The position numbers were made by a program, and so were the translations under genes. This document shows, piece by piece, positions 41,568 through 49,908 of a DNA stretch of 64,000 nucleotides (position 1 is the first letter of the stretch; each line of letters begins with the position of its first letter). The DNA comes from Streptomyces sp. NRRL F-4489 (GTDB lineage: Bacteria; Actinomycetota; Actinomycetes; Streptomycetales; Streptomycetaceae). The stretch covers positions 1-64,000 of the forward strand of contig NZ_LLZI01000046.1 in NCBI RefSeq assembly GCF_001509485.1. The letters are read 5' to 3'. A model generated the notes under the pieces. That model did no database searches and was not told where the DNA came from. It saw only the letters and a program-made list of their open reading frames with translations.

Positions 41568-41653
41568 CGCGCCAGGCATCCCAGGCACGCCAGGCACCGT
41601 ACGAGCGGCCGTGACGCGCCAGGCACCCCGAAGCCCCAGGCACCGTACGAGCG
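41559..41653. repeat. 47-bp imperfect tandem duplication
   Basis: CGGCCGTGACGCGCCAGGCA occurs at 41559 and 41606, and CAGGCACCGTACGAGCG at 41591 and 41637. The first copy includes the stop codon of the stress-protein gene, so the duplicate carries a copy of its last codons. Confidence 0.75.
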
Positions 41654-41689
41654 CCCGCAGCGCCCTGCGCGCTCTGCCGTGGCGGGCCG

Positions 41690-42757
41690 TCAGGGCTGCG
41701 CCGGCCCGCTCCCCGCCCCCGTCGCGGTGATCACGGCGGCGATCTCCGCCAGGTCCGCCGCGGTCAGCCGCAGCCCGCCCGCGTTCCGCCACCCGTCGAC
41801 CTGGGCGGCCGTACGGGCGCCGACGATCGCGCCGGTGATCCCCGGCCAGGCCAGCGTCCAGGCGATGGCGACCTCGGCGACGGTCGCGCCGTGCCGCTCG
41901 GCCACCGGGCGCAGCCCCTCCGCCAGCGCGACGTTCGCCGCCAGCTGGGTGGTGAAGTCGTGGTGCGACCGGCGCCAGTCGTCCGCCGGCAGCCCCGCCA
42001 CCCGTTCCGCCGAGAACGTCCCGGTCAGCAGCCCCGACTGGAGCGGCGAGTAGACGATCACGCCGGTGCCGTTGGCGGCGGCCCAGGCGATCTCGTCCGC
42101 CGCCGAGCGGTTGATCGCCGAGAACGGCGGCTGGATCGCGTCCACATGCGCCACCCGCTCGGCCGCCGCGAGCTGCTCCGGCGAGTGGTTCGACAGGCCG
42201 ATCGCCCGCACCTTGCCCTCCGCCTTGAGGTCGGCCATCACCTGCCAGTACTCCTCCAGCGGCGTGGCGTCCGGCGAGACCGGCCCGCTGCCGTCCCCGG
42301 CGTACTCCAGGGACGCACCGGTGTCCGGCCAGTGCACCTGGTAGAGGTCGATGCGGTCCACGCCCAGCCGCCGCAGCGAGTCCTCGACCTCCCGGCGCAC
42401 ACTGGCGGGCCGCATGCACCGCCGGGGCGCGGCCTGCGGATTCTCCGGATCCCACACCAGCCCGGCCTTGGTGAAGACGAACGGGCGGTCCGCCTCCGGG
42501 AGACCGGCGATCGCCCGGCCGACCAGCTCCTCGGAGTGGCCGAGCCCGTAGACGGCGGCGGTGTCGATCCAGTTGACGCCGGAGGCGATCGCGTACCGGA
42601 TCGCCGCGACCGACGCCTCGTCATCGGTCGCGCCCCAGCCGAACTGCCAACCGGCCCCGGCCACCGCCCAGGAACCGAAACCGACACGGGTGATCTCCAT
42701 ACCCGTCCCGCCGAGCGGAAGGGTGGGAAGGGCGGACGTACTGGTGGTCGTGCTCAT
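41690..42757 (-). CDS. aldo/keto reductase
   Basis: A 355-residue NADPH-dependent reductase of (beta/alpha)8 fold. The catalytic tetrad is visible: Asp and Tyr in NWIDTAAVYGLGHSEE, Lys in FVFTKAGLVW, His in DLYQVHWPDTG. GLSNHSPEQL and VIVYSPLQSGLLTGTFS are also typical, matching the AKR11/13-like group. It is divergent from an XRE regulator that probably controls it. ATG 42757 starts MSTTTSTSALPTLPLGG. The physiological carbonyl substrate is unknown. Confidence 0.92.
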   Translation of the reverse strand: MSTTTSTSALPTLPLGGTGMEITRVGFGSWAVAGAGWQFGWGATDDEASVAAIRYAIASGVNWIDTAAVYGLGHSEELVGRAIAGLPEADRPFVFTKAGLVWDPENPQAAPRRCMRPASVRREVEDSLRRLGVDRIDLYQVHWPDTGASLEYAGDGSGPVSPDATPLEEYWQVMADLKAEGKVRAIGLSNHSPEQLAAAERVAHVDAIQPPFSAINRSAADEIAWAAANGTGVIVYSPLQSGLLTGTFSAERVAGLPADDWRRSHHDFTTQLAANVALAEGLRPVAERHGATVAEVAIAWTLAWPGITGAIVGARTAAQVDGWRNAGGLRLTAADLAEIAAVITATGAGSGPAQP

Positions 42758-42877
42758 GCGTAACTCCCGTATTGCGAAAGGGGTTTGGTGGATAACGGGT
42801 GGCAGTCGGAGCCGTGTCCGGCGCCGATCACCACTGTGGCGGCCCGCCGCCGTTCCACCCAGTGCCGGGCCGTGCCT

Positions 42878-42946
42878 GGGCATGGCATGACCAGGCTGAG
42901 CGGTCCCGGGCCGGCCGCCTGCGCGGGATACTCGGGGCATGGCATG
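42878..42946. promoter_or_regulatory. duplicated GGGCATGGCATG element
   Basis: GGGCATGGCATG occurs at 42878-42889 and again at 42935-42946, the second copy covering the regulator's start codon. Two identical 12-mers 57 bp apart in the divergent promoter of the reductase and its XRE regulator suggest paired operator sites. Confidence 0.45.
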
Positions 42947-43802
42947 GGACCGACGTGAAGAACTGGGGGAGTTCCTGCGCTCCCGCCGCGCCCGGCTGCG
43001 GCCGGCCGAGCTGGGACTGCCCGACCACGGGAGCCGGCGGCGGGTCCCCGGGCTCCGCCGCGAGGAGCTGGCGCAGCTCGCCGGCGTGAGCGTGGACCAC
43101 TACATCCGCCTCGAACAGGGCCGCACCCTGCACTTCTCCGAGGCGGTGCTGGACGCCGTGGCGCGGGCCCTGCGCCTGGACGACGTCGAGCGCGCCCACC
43201 TCTACCGGCTCGCCCGCCCCTGGGACGGGCCCGACCGCGCGGACGGCCCGCAGCGCGCGCAGACCGTACGCCCGGGCCTGCGCCGGCTGCTGGACTCCGC
43301 CGCCGACGTGCCCGCCTACATCGTCGGCCGCAACACCGACGTGCTCGCCTGGAACAGCCTCGCCGCCGCCCTGATCACCGACTTCGGCGCGCTGCCCCCG
43401 CACCGCCGCAACCTCGCCCGCCTGGTCTTCCTGGACGAGGGCATGCGCGCCCTCTACGACGACTGGCGCGCCAAGGCGAGGGATGTCGCCGCCTATCTCC
43501 GCCTCGACGCCGGTCGCCACCCCGACGACCCGGACACCGCCGCCCTGCTCGATGAACTCTCCGCCGCCAGCCCCGAGTTCCGCGACGCCTGGGCCGAGCA
43601 CGGGCTCAAGGACAAGACCCACGGCCGGTACGTCTACCACCACCCCGTCGTCGGCCGCCTCGACCTCGGCTTCGAGACCCTGCGCCTCCCCGACGACCCC
43701 GACCAGGCACTGATCGCGCACACCGTGGAGGAGGACTCCCCCTCCCACACCGCGCTCCAGCTGCTGGCCACCTGGGCACACGACCGGATGGTGGCCCGCT
43801 GA
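42939..43802 (+). CDS. XRE regulator with MmyB-like ligand-binding domain
   Basis: A 287-residue transcription factor. The N-terminal helix-turn-helix reads LGEFLRSRRARLRPAELGLP, then VPGLRREELAQLAGVSVDHY and IRLEQGR. The C-terminal MmyB-like PAS/LBD region contains YIVGRNTDVLAWNSLAAALI, FLDEGMRALYDDW and THGRYVYHHPVVGRLDL. These regulators commonly sit divergent to a short-chain or aldo/keto reductase and repress it. A close paralogue lies 2 kb downstream. Start ATG 42939 overlaps one of the repeated operator-like 12-mers. Confidence 0.92.
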   Translation: MAWDRREELGEFLRSRRARLRPAELGLPDHGSRRRVPGLRREELAQLAGVSVDHYIRLEQGRTLHFSEAVLDAVARALRLDDVERAHLYRLARPWDGPDRADGPQRAQTVRPGLRRLLDSAADVPAYIVGRNTDVLAWNSLAAALITDFGALPPHRRNLARLVFLDEGMRALYDDWRAKARDVAAYLRLDAGRHPDDPDTAALLDELSAASPEFRDAWAEHGLKDKTHGRYVYHHPVVGRLDLGFETLRLPDDPDQALIAHTVEEDSPSHTALQLLATWAHDRMVAR

Positions 43803-43872
43803 GCCGTGCGGCCGGGTCCGTTCCGGGCCCCGGCCGCACCGGACGAGCTCGGTGACGACGGCGAGAGTGGCG

Positions 43873-44727
43873 TCAGACGGACCGGCCGACGACGTCGTCG
43901 AAGTCGGTGGAGGCCGACAGCTCGGCCCAGGCCAGCATCTCGCGGTCGAAGGCGTCGCGGCCGGCCCGGACGAGCCGCAGCGCGTCGGTGCCGAGCAGCA
44001 GGCGCGCCGGCGGCTGGTCGGCCGCCACGATGCGCAGCACCGCGGCCGCGGCCTTGTCCGGGTCGCCCGGCTGGGTCCCGCGGCCGTGGATGCGCCGGGC
44101 GCGCAGCGGCTCGAACAGCTCGTCGTAGTCGGCGATCGCACGGGGTGCGCGGACCATCGAGCGGCCGGACCAGTCGGTCCGGAAGCTGCCCGGCTCGACG
44201 GCGGTGACATGGATCCCGAAATCGGCGACCTCCTTGCCGAGCGTTTCGAGGATGCCCTCCACCGCGAACTTGCTGCCGTGGTAGAAGCTGAGGCCCGGCA
44301 TGGTGACCAGCCCGCCCATCGAGGTGACGGCGAGGATGTGGCCGCGGCGGCGCTCGCGCATATGCGGCAGCACGGCCTTGACCACCGCCACCATTCCGTA
44401 GACGTTCACCTCGAACTGGCGGCGCAGGTCGTCCATCGAGGACTCCTCGAAGAGGCCCTCATGGCCGTACCCGGCGTTGGCGACGAGGACGTCGACCGGG
44501 CCCAGGTCGCGCTCGGTCCCGTCCACGACCGCGTCCACCGCGTCATGGTCGGTCACGTCCAGGATGCGGGCGTGCGCGTCGCCGGCGAGCGCCTCGAAGG
44601 CGCGGGCGTCGGCGGGCGTGCGCACCGTGCCCACCACCCGGTGGCCCGCGGCCAGCGCCGCGCGCGCCAGTGCGCGCCCCAGGCCGGTGCTGACGCCGGT
44701 GATCAGGAATGTCTTGGTCTCCGACAC
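43873..44727 (-). CDS. short-chain dehydrogenase/reductase
   Basis: A 284-residue classical SDR with an intact active site. NAD(P) loop: FLITGVSTGLGRALARAAL; VLVANAGYGHEG; Ser in ILAVTSMGGLV; Tyr and Lys in LSFYHGSKFAVEG; then TAVEPGSFRTDWSG. The extended C-terminus (QPPARLLLGTDALRLVRAGR) matches the oxidoreductases typically paired with XRE/MmyB regulators. It is divergent from the XRE gene at 44949. The substrate is unknown. Confidence 0.92.
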   Translation of the reverse strand: MSETKTFLITGVSTGLGRALARAALAAGHRVVGTVRTPADARAFEALAGDAHARILDVTDHDAVDAVVDGTERDLGPVDVLVANAGYGHEGLFEESSMDDLRRQFEVNVYGMVAVVKAVLPHMRERRRGHILAVTSMGGLVTMPGLSFYHGSKFAVEGILETLGKEVADFGIHVTAVEPGSFRTDWSGRSMVRAPRAIADYDELFEPLRARRIHGRGTQPGDPDKAAAAVLRIVAADQPPARLLLGTDALRLVRAGRDAFDREMLAWAELSASTDFDDVVGRSV

Positions 44728-44948
44728 AGGAGTTCCCTTCGTGCGCTACGAACAGAGGCCGACCGACAGGCAGTTGGCCCGATCGGTCTTGACACGATCC
44801 ACTTCAGCACCGGAATCGGCCGCTGACCGGCCTCCGGGGGGTCCGCTCCGCCCCGGGGACCGGCGGACCCGGCGACAGCCGGACCGGGGGACTGCCAGTG
44901 CCCCTTTCACGGGCCGCAGGGGCGCTCTCCGGCCCTATCGTGAACGGC

Positions 44949-45821
44949 ATGGACCGCAACACAGCACTCGGTGAATTCCTCCGCTCCCGGCGGGCACGGA
45001 TCCCCCCGCGCCAGGCGGGCCTGTCCGACGACGGCGGCCCCCGGCGCGTGCCGGGACTGCGCCGCGAAGAGATCGCCCACCTGGCGGGCGTGAGCGTCGA
45101 CTACTACGTACGCCTGGAACGCGGACGCCGGCTGAACGTCTCCGAGACCGTGCTGGACGCCATCTCCCGCGCGCTGCGCCTCGACCCCGTCGAACGCGCC
45201 CATCTGTTCCAGCTCGCCAAGCCGGCCGCGGGCCGCCCCCGCCGCACGCCGACGCGTCCCCAGGCGGTCCGCCCGGGGCTGCGCGACGTGCTCCGGATCC
45301 TCGACCACACCCCCGCCCTGGTGCTGGGACGGCGGCTGGACGTCCTCGCCTCCAACCAGATGGCACGTGCGCTGCTCACCGACTTCGAGGCGCTGCCGCA
45401 CCGCGAGCGGAACCTCGTACGGTTCATGTTCTGCGACGAGACCGCCCGCTCGCTGTACGCCCACTGGGACACCCACGCCCACGACATCGTCGCCTCGCTC
45501 CGGCGCTACGCCGGACGCCACCCCCACGATCCGCTGCTGGCCGAACTCGTCGGCGAACTCTCCATCGCGGACGAGGACTTCCGCCGCTGGTGGGCCGACC
45601 AGAACGTGTACCGGCACACGCACGGCAGCAAACACTTCCACCACCCGGTCGTCGGCCCGCTCACCCTCAACTACGAGTCCCTCACCCTGCCCGCCGACCC
45701 CGACCAGCGGCTGAGCGTCTACACCGCCGAGGCCGGCTCCAGCTCCGAAGAGGCGCTGCGGCTCCTGGACGCCTGGATACGCCAGCCCGAGACCCCGCAC
45801 GGACAGCACGCAGACCACTAG
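44949..45821 (+). CDS. XRE regulator with MmyB-like domain (paralogue)
   Basis: A 290-residue protein matching the regulator at 42939 along most of its length: LGEFLRSRRARIPPRQAGLS, VPGLRREEIAHLAGVSVDYY, VRLERGRRLNVSE, then LVLGRRLDVLASNQMARALL, FMFCDETARSLYAHW, THGSKHFHHPVVGPLTL. Start ATG 44949 (MDRNTALGEF) was chosen by homology to its paralogue. It is divergent from the SDR gene, with 221 bases between starts that include a TTGACA hexamer at 44789. It probably represses the SDR gene. Confidence 0.92.
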   Translation: MDRNTALGEFLRSRRARIPPRQAGLSDDGGPRRVPGLRREEIAHLAGVSVDYYVRLERGRRLNVSETVLDAISRALRLDPVERAHLFQLAKPAAGRPRRTPTRPQAVRPGLRDVLRILDHTPALVLGRRLDVLASNQMARALLTDFEALPHRERNLVRFMFCDETARSLYAHWDTHAHDIVASLRRYAGRHPHDPLLAELVGELSIADEDFRRWWADQNVYRHTHGSKHFHHPVVGPLTLNYESLTLPADPDQRLSVYTAEAGSSSEEALRLLDAWIRQPETPHGQHADH

Positions 45822-45938
45822 TCACCAGACGCCTGCCCTAGCCGACAACCACCCCAACCGAGGCCGCAATACCCGGAATTCCCCTCCATGGAGTGAATAA
45901 CGGGATGCAGAACCGTTTCGCCGGGTGATGCTCTCCGC

Positions 45939-46670
45939 GTGTTGACTCACGCCTGGTGGCGCCGCGCCGCCACCACCACCGCCCTGATCGCCGCCGTCGT
46001 TCTCCCCGCCGCCTCCACCCCCGCGACAGCCGCCCCCGCGCCGGACCCGGTGCCGGTCTCCGCCGACTGGCCCGCCGGCGGGCCCGCCGACACGGTGGAC
46101 GACGCCGTTCCGCTCAGGCTCCCGGAGCCGCCGTCCGCCGGCGTCGCCCGCAAGGAGCTCGCCATGCTCCACGTAGCGCGGCCGCATTCGATGAACGGCT
46201 ACAGCCGCGCCAAGTTCCCGCACTGGATCAAGCAGCACGGCGAATGCGACACCCGCGAAGTCGTCCTGGCCCGCGACGGGGAAGACGTCCAGCAGGACGA
46301 GAAGTGCCGGGCGGTCTCCGGTACGTGGTTCAGCGAGTACGACGCCAAGACCTTCGACCGCTCCGGTCAGCTCGACATCGACCACATCGTGCCGCTGGCC
46401 AACGCCTGGCGGTCCGGTGCCGACGAGTGGACCACCCCCGAGCGCCGGACCTTCGCCAACGACCTCGTCCACTCCCAGCTCATCGCGGTCTCCGCCGCGT
46501 CCAACCGCCAGAAGGGCGACCAGTCCCCGGACCAGTGGTCCCCGCCCCGGCGCGCCTACTGGTGCACGTACGCCCGGGCCTGGACCGACGTCAAGCACGT
46601 CTACCACCTGAACATCACCGAACCGGAGAAGGCCAAGCTCTCCGAGATGCTGGACACCTGCGAGCAGTGA
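45939..46670 (+). CDS. secreted HNH-type nuclease (DUF1524/GmrSD-C-like)
   Basis: A 243-residue exported protein. A signal peptide spans residues 1-32 (HAWWRRAATTTALIAAVVLP, cleavage near ATAAPA). The mature nuclease domain has the His-Me finger signature: QLDIDHIVPLANAWRSGA, preceded by HGECDTREVVLARDG and SGTWFSEYD, and followed by FANDLVHSQLIAVSAASNRQ with GDQSPDQW and a late Cys pair. Family members degrade DNA outside the cell or in other compartments. The GTG start at 45939 is the one that gives an intact signal peptide. The next small gene overlaps its stop by four bases. Confidence 0.88.
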   Translation: MLTHAWWRRAATTTALIAAVVLPAASTPATAAPAPDPVPVSADWPAGGPADTVDDAVPLRLPEPPSAGVARKELAMLHVARPHSMNGYSRAKFPHWIKQHGECDTREVVLARDGEDVQQDEKCRAVSGTWFSEYDAKTFDRSGQLDIDHIVPLANAWRSGADEWTTPERRTFANDLVHSQLIAVSAASNRQKGDQSPDQWSPPRRAYWCTYARAWTDVKHVYHLNITEPEKAKLSEMLDTCEQ

Positions 46671-46960
46671 GCACCCCGCAATCCGGCGCGCGCACCGGCC
46701 GGGTCACCGCCGGTCCCGGTGGAGCGATGACGGTCGAGGTCGGTGTCATCACCGGCGATCTGACCGTCACCACCACCGACCGGGGCGACGGCACGGCCGG
46801 TGTCAGCGTCCAGTACACCGGCGCCGAGGACCACTACGCCCTCGAAGGCAGCCCGGCACCCATCCCACCGGGCGGTCTCGACGCACTCCACGAGGCGGTC
46901 CTCGACGCGGTACGAACGGGAGACGCGGCCCAGGTACCCGGCACCCTGCCCGGTTCCTGA
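46667..46960 (+). CDS. small protein translationally coupled to the nuclease
   Basis: GTG 46667 overlaps the nuclease TGA (GTGA), implying translational coupling, and opens a 97-codon frame. An internal ATG at 46727 behind GGTGGAG would give 77 residues (MTVEVGVITGDLTVTT). The core reads DGTAGVSVQYTGAEDHYALE, then PAPIPPGGLDALHEAVLDAV, a small mixed alpha/beta protein with no signal peptide. I recognise no named family. An inhibitor of the nuclease is conceivable from position only; similar small proteins may occur without the nuclease. Confidence 0.6.
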   Translation: MSTPQSGARTGRVTAGPGGAMTVEVGVITGDLTVTTTDRGDGTAGVSVQYTGAEDHYALEGSPAPIPPGGLDALHEAVLDAVRTGDAAQVPGTLPGS

Positions 46961-47108
46961 CCCGCTCCCGGCCCGGCCCCTCTCCCTTTCCGTACGCAAC
47001 CCGAAACTCCAGCTTCCCGCGACATGCCTGGCGCGCCCCGGCCCGCCCACATCCGCAACTTCTCGAAATGCCGAGCCAGTTGTGACGTGTGTGGTGTCAA
47101 ATAGCGCA

Positions 47109-47127
47109 AGTGGCCAGTGTGGCCACT
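47109..47127. promoter_or_regulatory. 19-bp palindrome before the trypsin gene
   Basis: AGTGGCCA (47109-47116) and TGGCCACT (47120-47127) are perfect inverted halves around GTG, 31 bp ahead of the start codon. The size and place fit a dimeric operator near the promoter, though a transcript hairpin is also possible. Confidence 0.55.
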
Positions 47128-47158
47128 GAGTCAGCGTGTTTGAACGGGGAGTTCATAC

Positions 47159-48046
47159 GTGGAACGTCGCAACACACGAATATCTGCCATGAAGCGGGCG
47201 GGGCTTGCCTCGGCGGCGGGTGTGACCGTCCTGGCCGGGGCCCTGGCCACGAGTGGGACGGCGACCGCCGCGCCCGCGGACAACTCGCCGAAGATCATTG
47301 GCGGCGGTTCGGCCCCGGCCTACTCCTTCATGGTCTCGATCCAGGGAGGAGGCGCCGCCGACCCCACCCGCCACCGCTGCGGGGGCGGGCTGATCAGCGC
47401 GGACTGGGTGATTACCGCCGCGCACTGCGTGACCCTGCCCGGCACGGACGGCAAGCCGTTCGACGTCAAGCCGGCCGAGCAGTTCACGCTGCGGATCGGC
47501 TCCAACGACCGTACGACGGGCGGGACCCTGGTCGGTGTCGACCGGATCGCGGTGCAGCCCGGCTACATCGCCTCGGACGACCGCAGCTCCGGAAACGACC
47601 TGGCGCTGATGCACCTGAAGACCCGGGTCGCGCAGCGGCCCGTGGCGCTGGCCGGTACCGCGACCCCGGCCGGCACCCCGGTCCGGGAGATCGGCTGGGG
47701 CTACGACGACCCGGCGAGCGCCGGCGACTACAGCAAGCTGCCGACGCTGCTCAAGCAGCTCGACACCAAGACCATCCCCGCCGACACGCCCAAGTGCGTC
47801 AAGGACCCGGCGGACGGCAGCGATGCCTGGGGCATCCGGCCCGGTGACGTCTGCGCCGACAACCCCCAGGACACCCAGGGTCCGTGCAACGGCGACTCCG
47901 GTTCCCCGCTGCTGCGGCAGGTGGCCGGCCGCTGGGAGATCGTCGGTGTCGACAGCCGCGGCGTCGGTTCGGTCTGCGGGACGACCCCGGACATCTACAC
48001 CGAGATCCACGCCTTCAAGAAGTGGGTGAGCAGCGTCCGGGGCTGA
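47159..48046 (+). CDS. secreted trypsin-like serine protease (S1)
   Basis: A 295-residue extracellular protease. A signal peptide covers ~1-38 (MKRAGLASAAGVTVLAGALA, cleavage after TATAA). The mature enzyme begins near IIGGGSAPAYSFMVS, the usual activation site. The catalytic triad is seen in VITAAHCVTL (His), GNDLALMHLKT (Asp) and GPCNGDSGSPLLRQ (Ser). DSGSP replaces the commoner DSGGP. Several Cys pairs match S1A disulfides. GTG 47159 is preceded by GGGGAG. It stands alone with a palindrome upstream. It is probably a secreted nutritional or developmental protease. Confidence 0.93.
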   Translation: MERRNTRISAMKRAGLASAAGVTVLAGALATSGTATAAPADNSPKIIGGGSAPAYSFMVSIQGGGAADPTRHRCGGGLISADWVITAAHCVTLPGTDGKPFDVKPAEQFTLRIGSNDRTTGGTLVGVDRIAVQPGYIASDDRSSGNDLALMHLKTRVAQRPVALAGTATPAGTPVREIGWGYDDPASAGDYSKLPTLLKQLDTKTIPADTPKCVKDPADGSDAWGIRPGDVCADNPQDTQGPCNGDSGSPLLRQVAGRWEIVGVDSRGVGSVCGTTPDIYTEIHAFKKWVSSVRG

Positions 48047-48148
48047 CCCGGACGGGGACGACCCGGTGAACGGGCGGGGGCGCGGCCGACCGGCCGCGCC
48101 CCCGTGCGCCGGGGCCACCGCCCGCCGCCTTCGCAGCCGCGAAGCACC

Positions 48149-48607
48149 TCAGTCGCCCGGGACCTCCGACGCCCCGGCCCCCGTCGTTCCGGGCCCCGCC
48201 GCTCCCGCCTCCGCCCGCCGAGCCGCCGCCTTCTCGTCCGCGTCCGCCAGCCAGAAGTACACCGGCGGCAGGCCGAGTTCGAGCACCGCCAGGGGGATCT
48301 GGAACCAGTGCGGCCAGCCGTGGACCAGTACGGACAGCACCCGCCCGACCCCGCCGAGCAGGAAGACCGCGGTCAGTACGCGGACCGCCGCCGCCGGGAT
48401 CGGGGACCGGCGGGCCGTCCAGATCCAGGCGAGCCCGAAGCCCAGGAAGATCGCGTTGTAGAAGCGCTCCCGGCTGTCGACCGTGGCGCCGGACGCCTCC
48501 TCGCCCGGCACCGACACGATGCCGAGCACCACGTGGTACGCGCCGATCGCCACACAGGCCACGCCCATCGCGAGCGCCAGCCACTTCAGAGCCTTCGCCT
48601 TGCCCAT
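48149..48607 (-). CDS. DUF4345-like small membrane protein
   Basis: A 152-residue protein with four membrane helices: WLALAMGVACVAIGAYHVVL, YNAIFLGFGLAWIW, VRVLTAVFLLGGVGRVLSVL and FQIPLAVLELGLPPVYFWL. The pattern, with RFYNAIFLGFG and GGVGRVLS, is that of DUF4345, of unknown function. The last ~25 residues are Ala/Gly-rich. ATG 48607 (MGKAKALKWL) lies 17 bp after the phosphatase gene, so the two are probably one transcript. Confidence 0.8.
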   Translation of the reverse strand: MGKAKALKWLALAMGVACVAIGAYHVVLGIVSVPGEEASGATVDSRERFYNAIFLGFGLAWIWTARRSPIPAAAVRVLTAVFLLGGVGRVLSVLVHGWPHWFQIPLAVLELGLPPVYFWLADADEKAAARRAEAGAAGPGTTGAGASEVPGD

Positions 48608-48624
48608 CCGCAACACCGTCCTCG

Positions 48625-49056
48625 TCAGGTGGCGAAGCGGCGGACATACCGCTTCTGCCAGGGGGTCTCCACCGCGTGCCGGTCGTGGTGCCGGCGGACG
48701 AACGCGACCGCCTCGTCGGGCCGTACGCCGTCCAGGACGGCCAGGCAGGCCAGCGCCGTACCGGTCCGGCCGCGCCCGCCGCCGCAGGCCAGCTCGACGC
48801 GTTCGGCCGCCGCGCGCTCCCATGCCTCGCGCAGCACGGCGCGGGCCCGCGCGCGGTCGCTCGGCAGCCGGAAGTCCGGCCAGCGCAACCACCGCGCCTC
48901 CCAAGGGACTTCGGGCGGCTCCTTGCCCAGGAGGTACACCCCGAAGCCGGGCGCCGGACCGTCCGGCAGCGGATGGCGCAGGGCGCGGCCGCGGACCAGG
49001 CGGCCGGAGGGCAGCCGCAGGACCCCGGGGGCCGATGCGTCCCACATGTCGGTCAT
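48625..49056 (-). CDS. protein-tyrosine/dual-specificity phosphatase-like
   Basis: A 143-residue protein with the Cys-based phosphatase loop in VELACGGGRGRTGTALACLA (C-x5-R-T), followed by VLDGVRPDEAVAFVRRHHDRHAVE. The general-acid region may be LRWPDFRLP. Length and the single domain match actinobacterial PTP-like proteins. The usual HC at the loop is AC here, which may lower activity. It precedes the DUF4345-like gene on the same strand. Confidence 0.8.
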   Translation of the reverse strand: MTDMWDASAPGVLRLPSGRLVRGRALRHPLPDGPAPGFGVYLLGKEPPEVPWEARWLRWPDFRLPSDRARARAVLREAWERAAAERVELACGGGRGRTGTALACLAVLDGVRPDEAVAFVRRHHDRHAVETPWQKRYVRRFAT

Positions 49057-49388
49057 GCGTTCACCCTAGTGCGGGCGGCGGGGAGTTGGGGTATCCGCCC
49101 CGGATCAAGGGCGGCTTCGGAGGCCGAGGCGCGGGCCCGGGAAATCGAACGGCTGTGGGGCCGGGCGGTCGATTCGCAACTGGGAAGGCAACGGCAATCG
49201 CAATCGTGCCATTAACCGACTGTAGCGTTGGTGGTCGCTTCCGTGACGATGTACCGTCCCGGGACACGAGAGGGCCCTGGCACCGGTTCCCACGCCTCGC
49301 CAGGGCCGCTCCATCGCATTTCCCACTCGATCGCGGGGGACAGCTGTCCCCCGGCCGATCACTTCACCGGCACTCCGAGGAGGCCCAG
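49057..49388. other. intergenic region, divergent promoters
   Basis: About 330 bases between the leftward phosphatase and a rightward small gene. It holds both promoters, with a lower-GC stretch at 49180-49230. The ribosome-binding site GGAGG (49379-49383) belongs to the small gene. No other gene is evident. Confidence 0.5.
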
Positions 49389-49673
49389 TTGAAGCGGTAC
49401 GAAGCTAACATCCCTCGCGGGGGCCCGGTTGAAACCGGGACCCGCCGTGACTTCCCCGTCAACGCCCGCGCCGGCGCCCGCAGCGGCGCCCGGATCAGCG
49501 TCCGGTGCGACCTCCGGCTCGCCGCCCCGCTGGGCGCGTTCCTGGCGATCCCGTATCTGGGGAACGTCCTGGTGCACGGGGCCGAGGCCCACTGGGCGCC
49601 TGTCGCGGCCGCGGCCGGGCTGGCCGTGCTCTGCCGCTCCCGCCGCCACCACCAGCCCCGACGCGCGAACTGA
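49389..49673 (+). CDS. small hypothetical protein with one membrane helix
   Basis: A TTG at 49389 lies 5 bases after a textbook GGAGG and opens a 94-codon frame (read MKRYEANIPRGG). The N-terminal half is polar (TRRDFPVNARAGARSGARI), then LRLAAPLGAFLAIPYLGNVL and WAPVAAAAGLAVLCRSRR form one or two hydrophobic segments, ending in basic residues. It is followed by a very strong hairpin terminator. No family is recognised. Confidence 0.55.
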   Translation: MKRYEANIPRGGPVETGTRRDFPVNARAGARSGARISVRCDLRLAAPLGAFLAIPYLGNVLVHGAEAHWAPVAAAAGLAVLCRSRRHHQPRRAN

Positions 49674-49736
49674 CGCCGCGTCGGGCGCGCCCGGCCGGAC
49701 CGGATGCGGCCCGGCCGGGCGGTGGCGCGGGACCCG

Positions 49737-49780
49737 GGCCCGCCGCGGCGCCGGATCGCCGTCCGGCGCCGCGGCGGGCC
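49737..49780. terminator. 19-bp perfect hairpin
   Basis: Bases 49737-49755 and 49762-49780 are exactly complementary, forming a 19-bp GC stem with a 6-base loop (TCGCCG). It lies 60 bases after the small gene at 49389. This is one of the strongest hairpins in the window and a clear terminator candidate, though it has no U-tract. Confidence 0.75.
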
Positions 49781-49908
49781 ACCCGGCACGGCGCCGGGGC
49801 CGCCCCCGGCGCCCCCGCGGGCCGGAGGACGCCGCCCCGGCAAACCGCAAATCGCCCATTTTCGCGGCGAGTTCCCGGTGGCATATCCCCCCGGAAGGAT
49901 GACGACTG

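Noticed and set aside
48625..49056. arsenate reductase instead of phosphatase
   Set aside because: The C-x5-R loop is followed by T-G, and the Cys is central rather than N-terminal, unlike low-molecular-weight ArsC.
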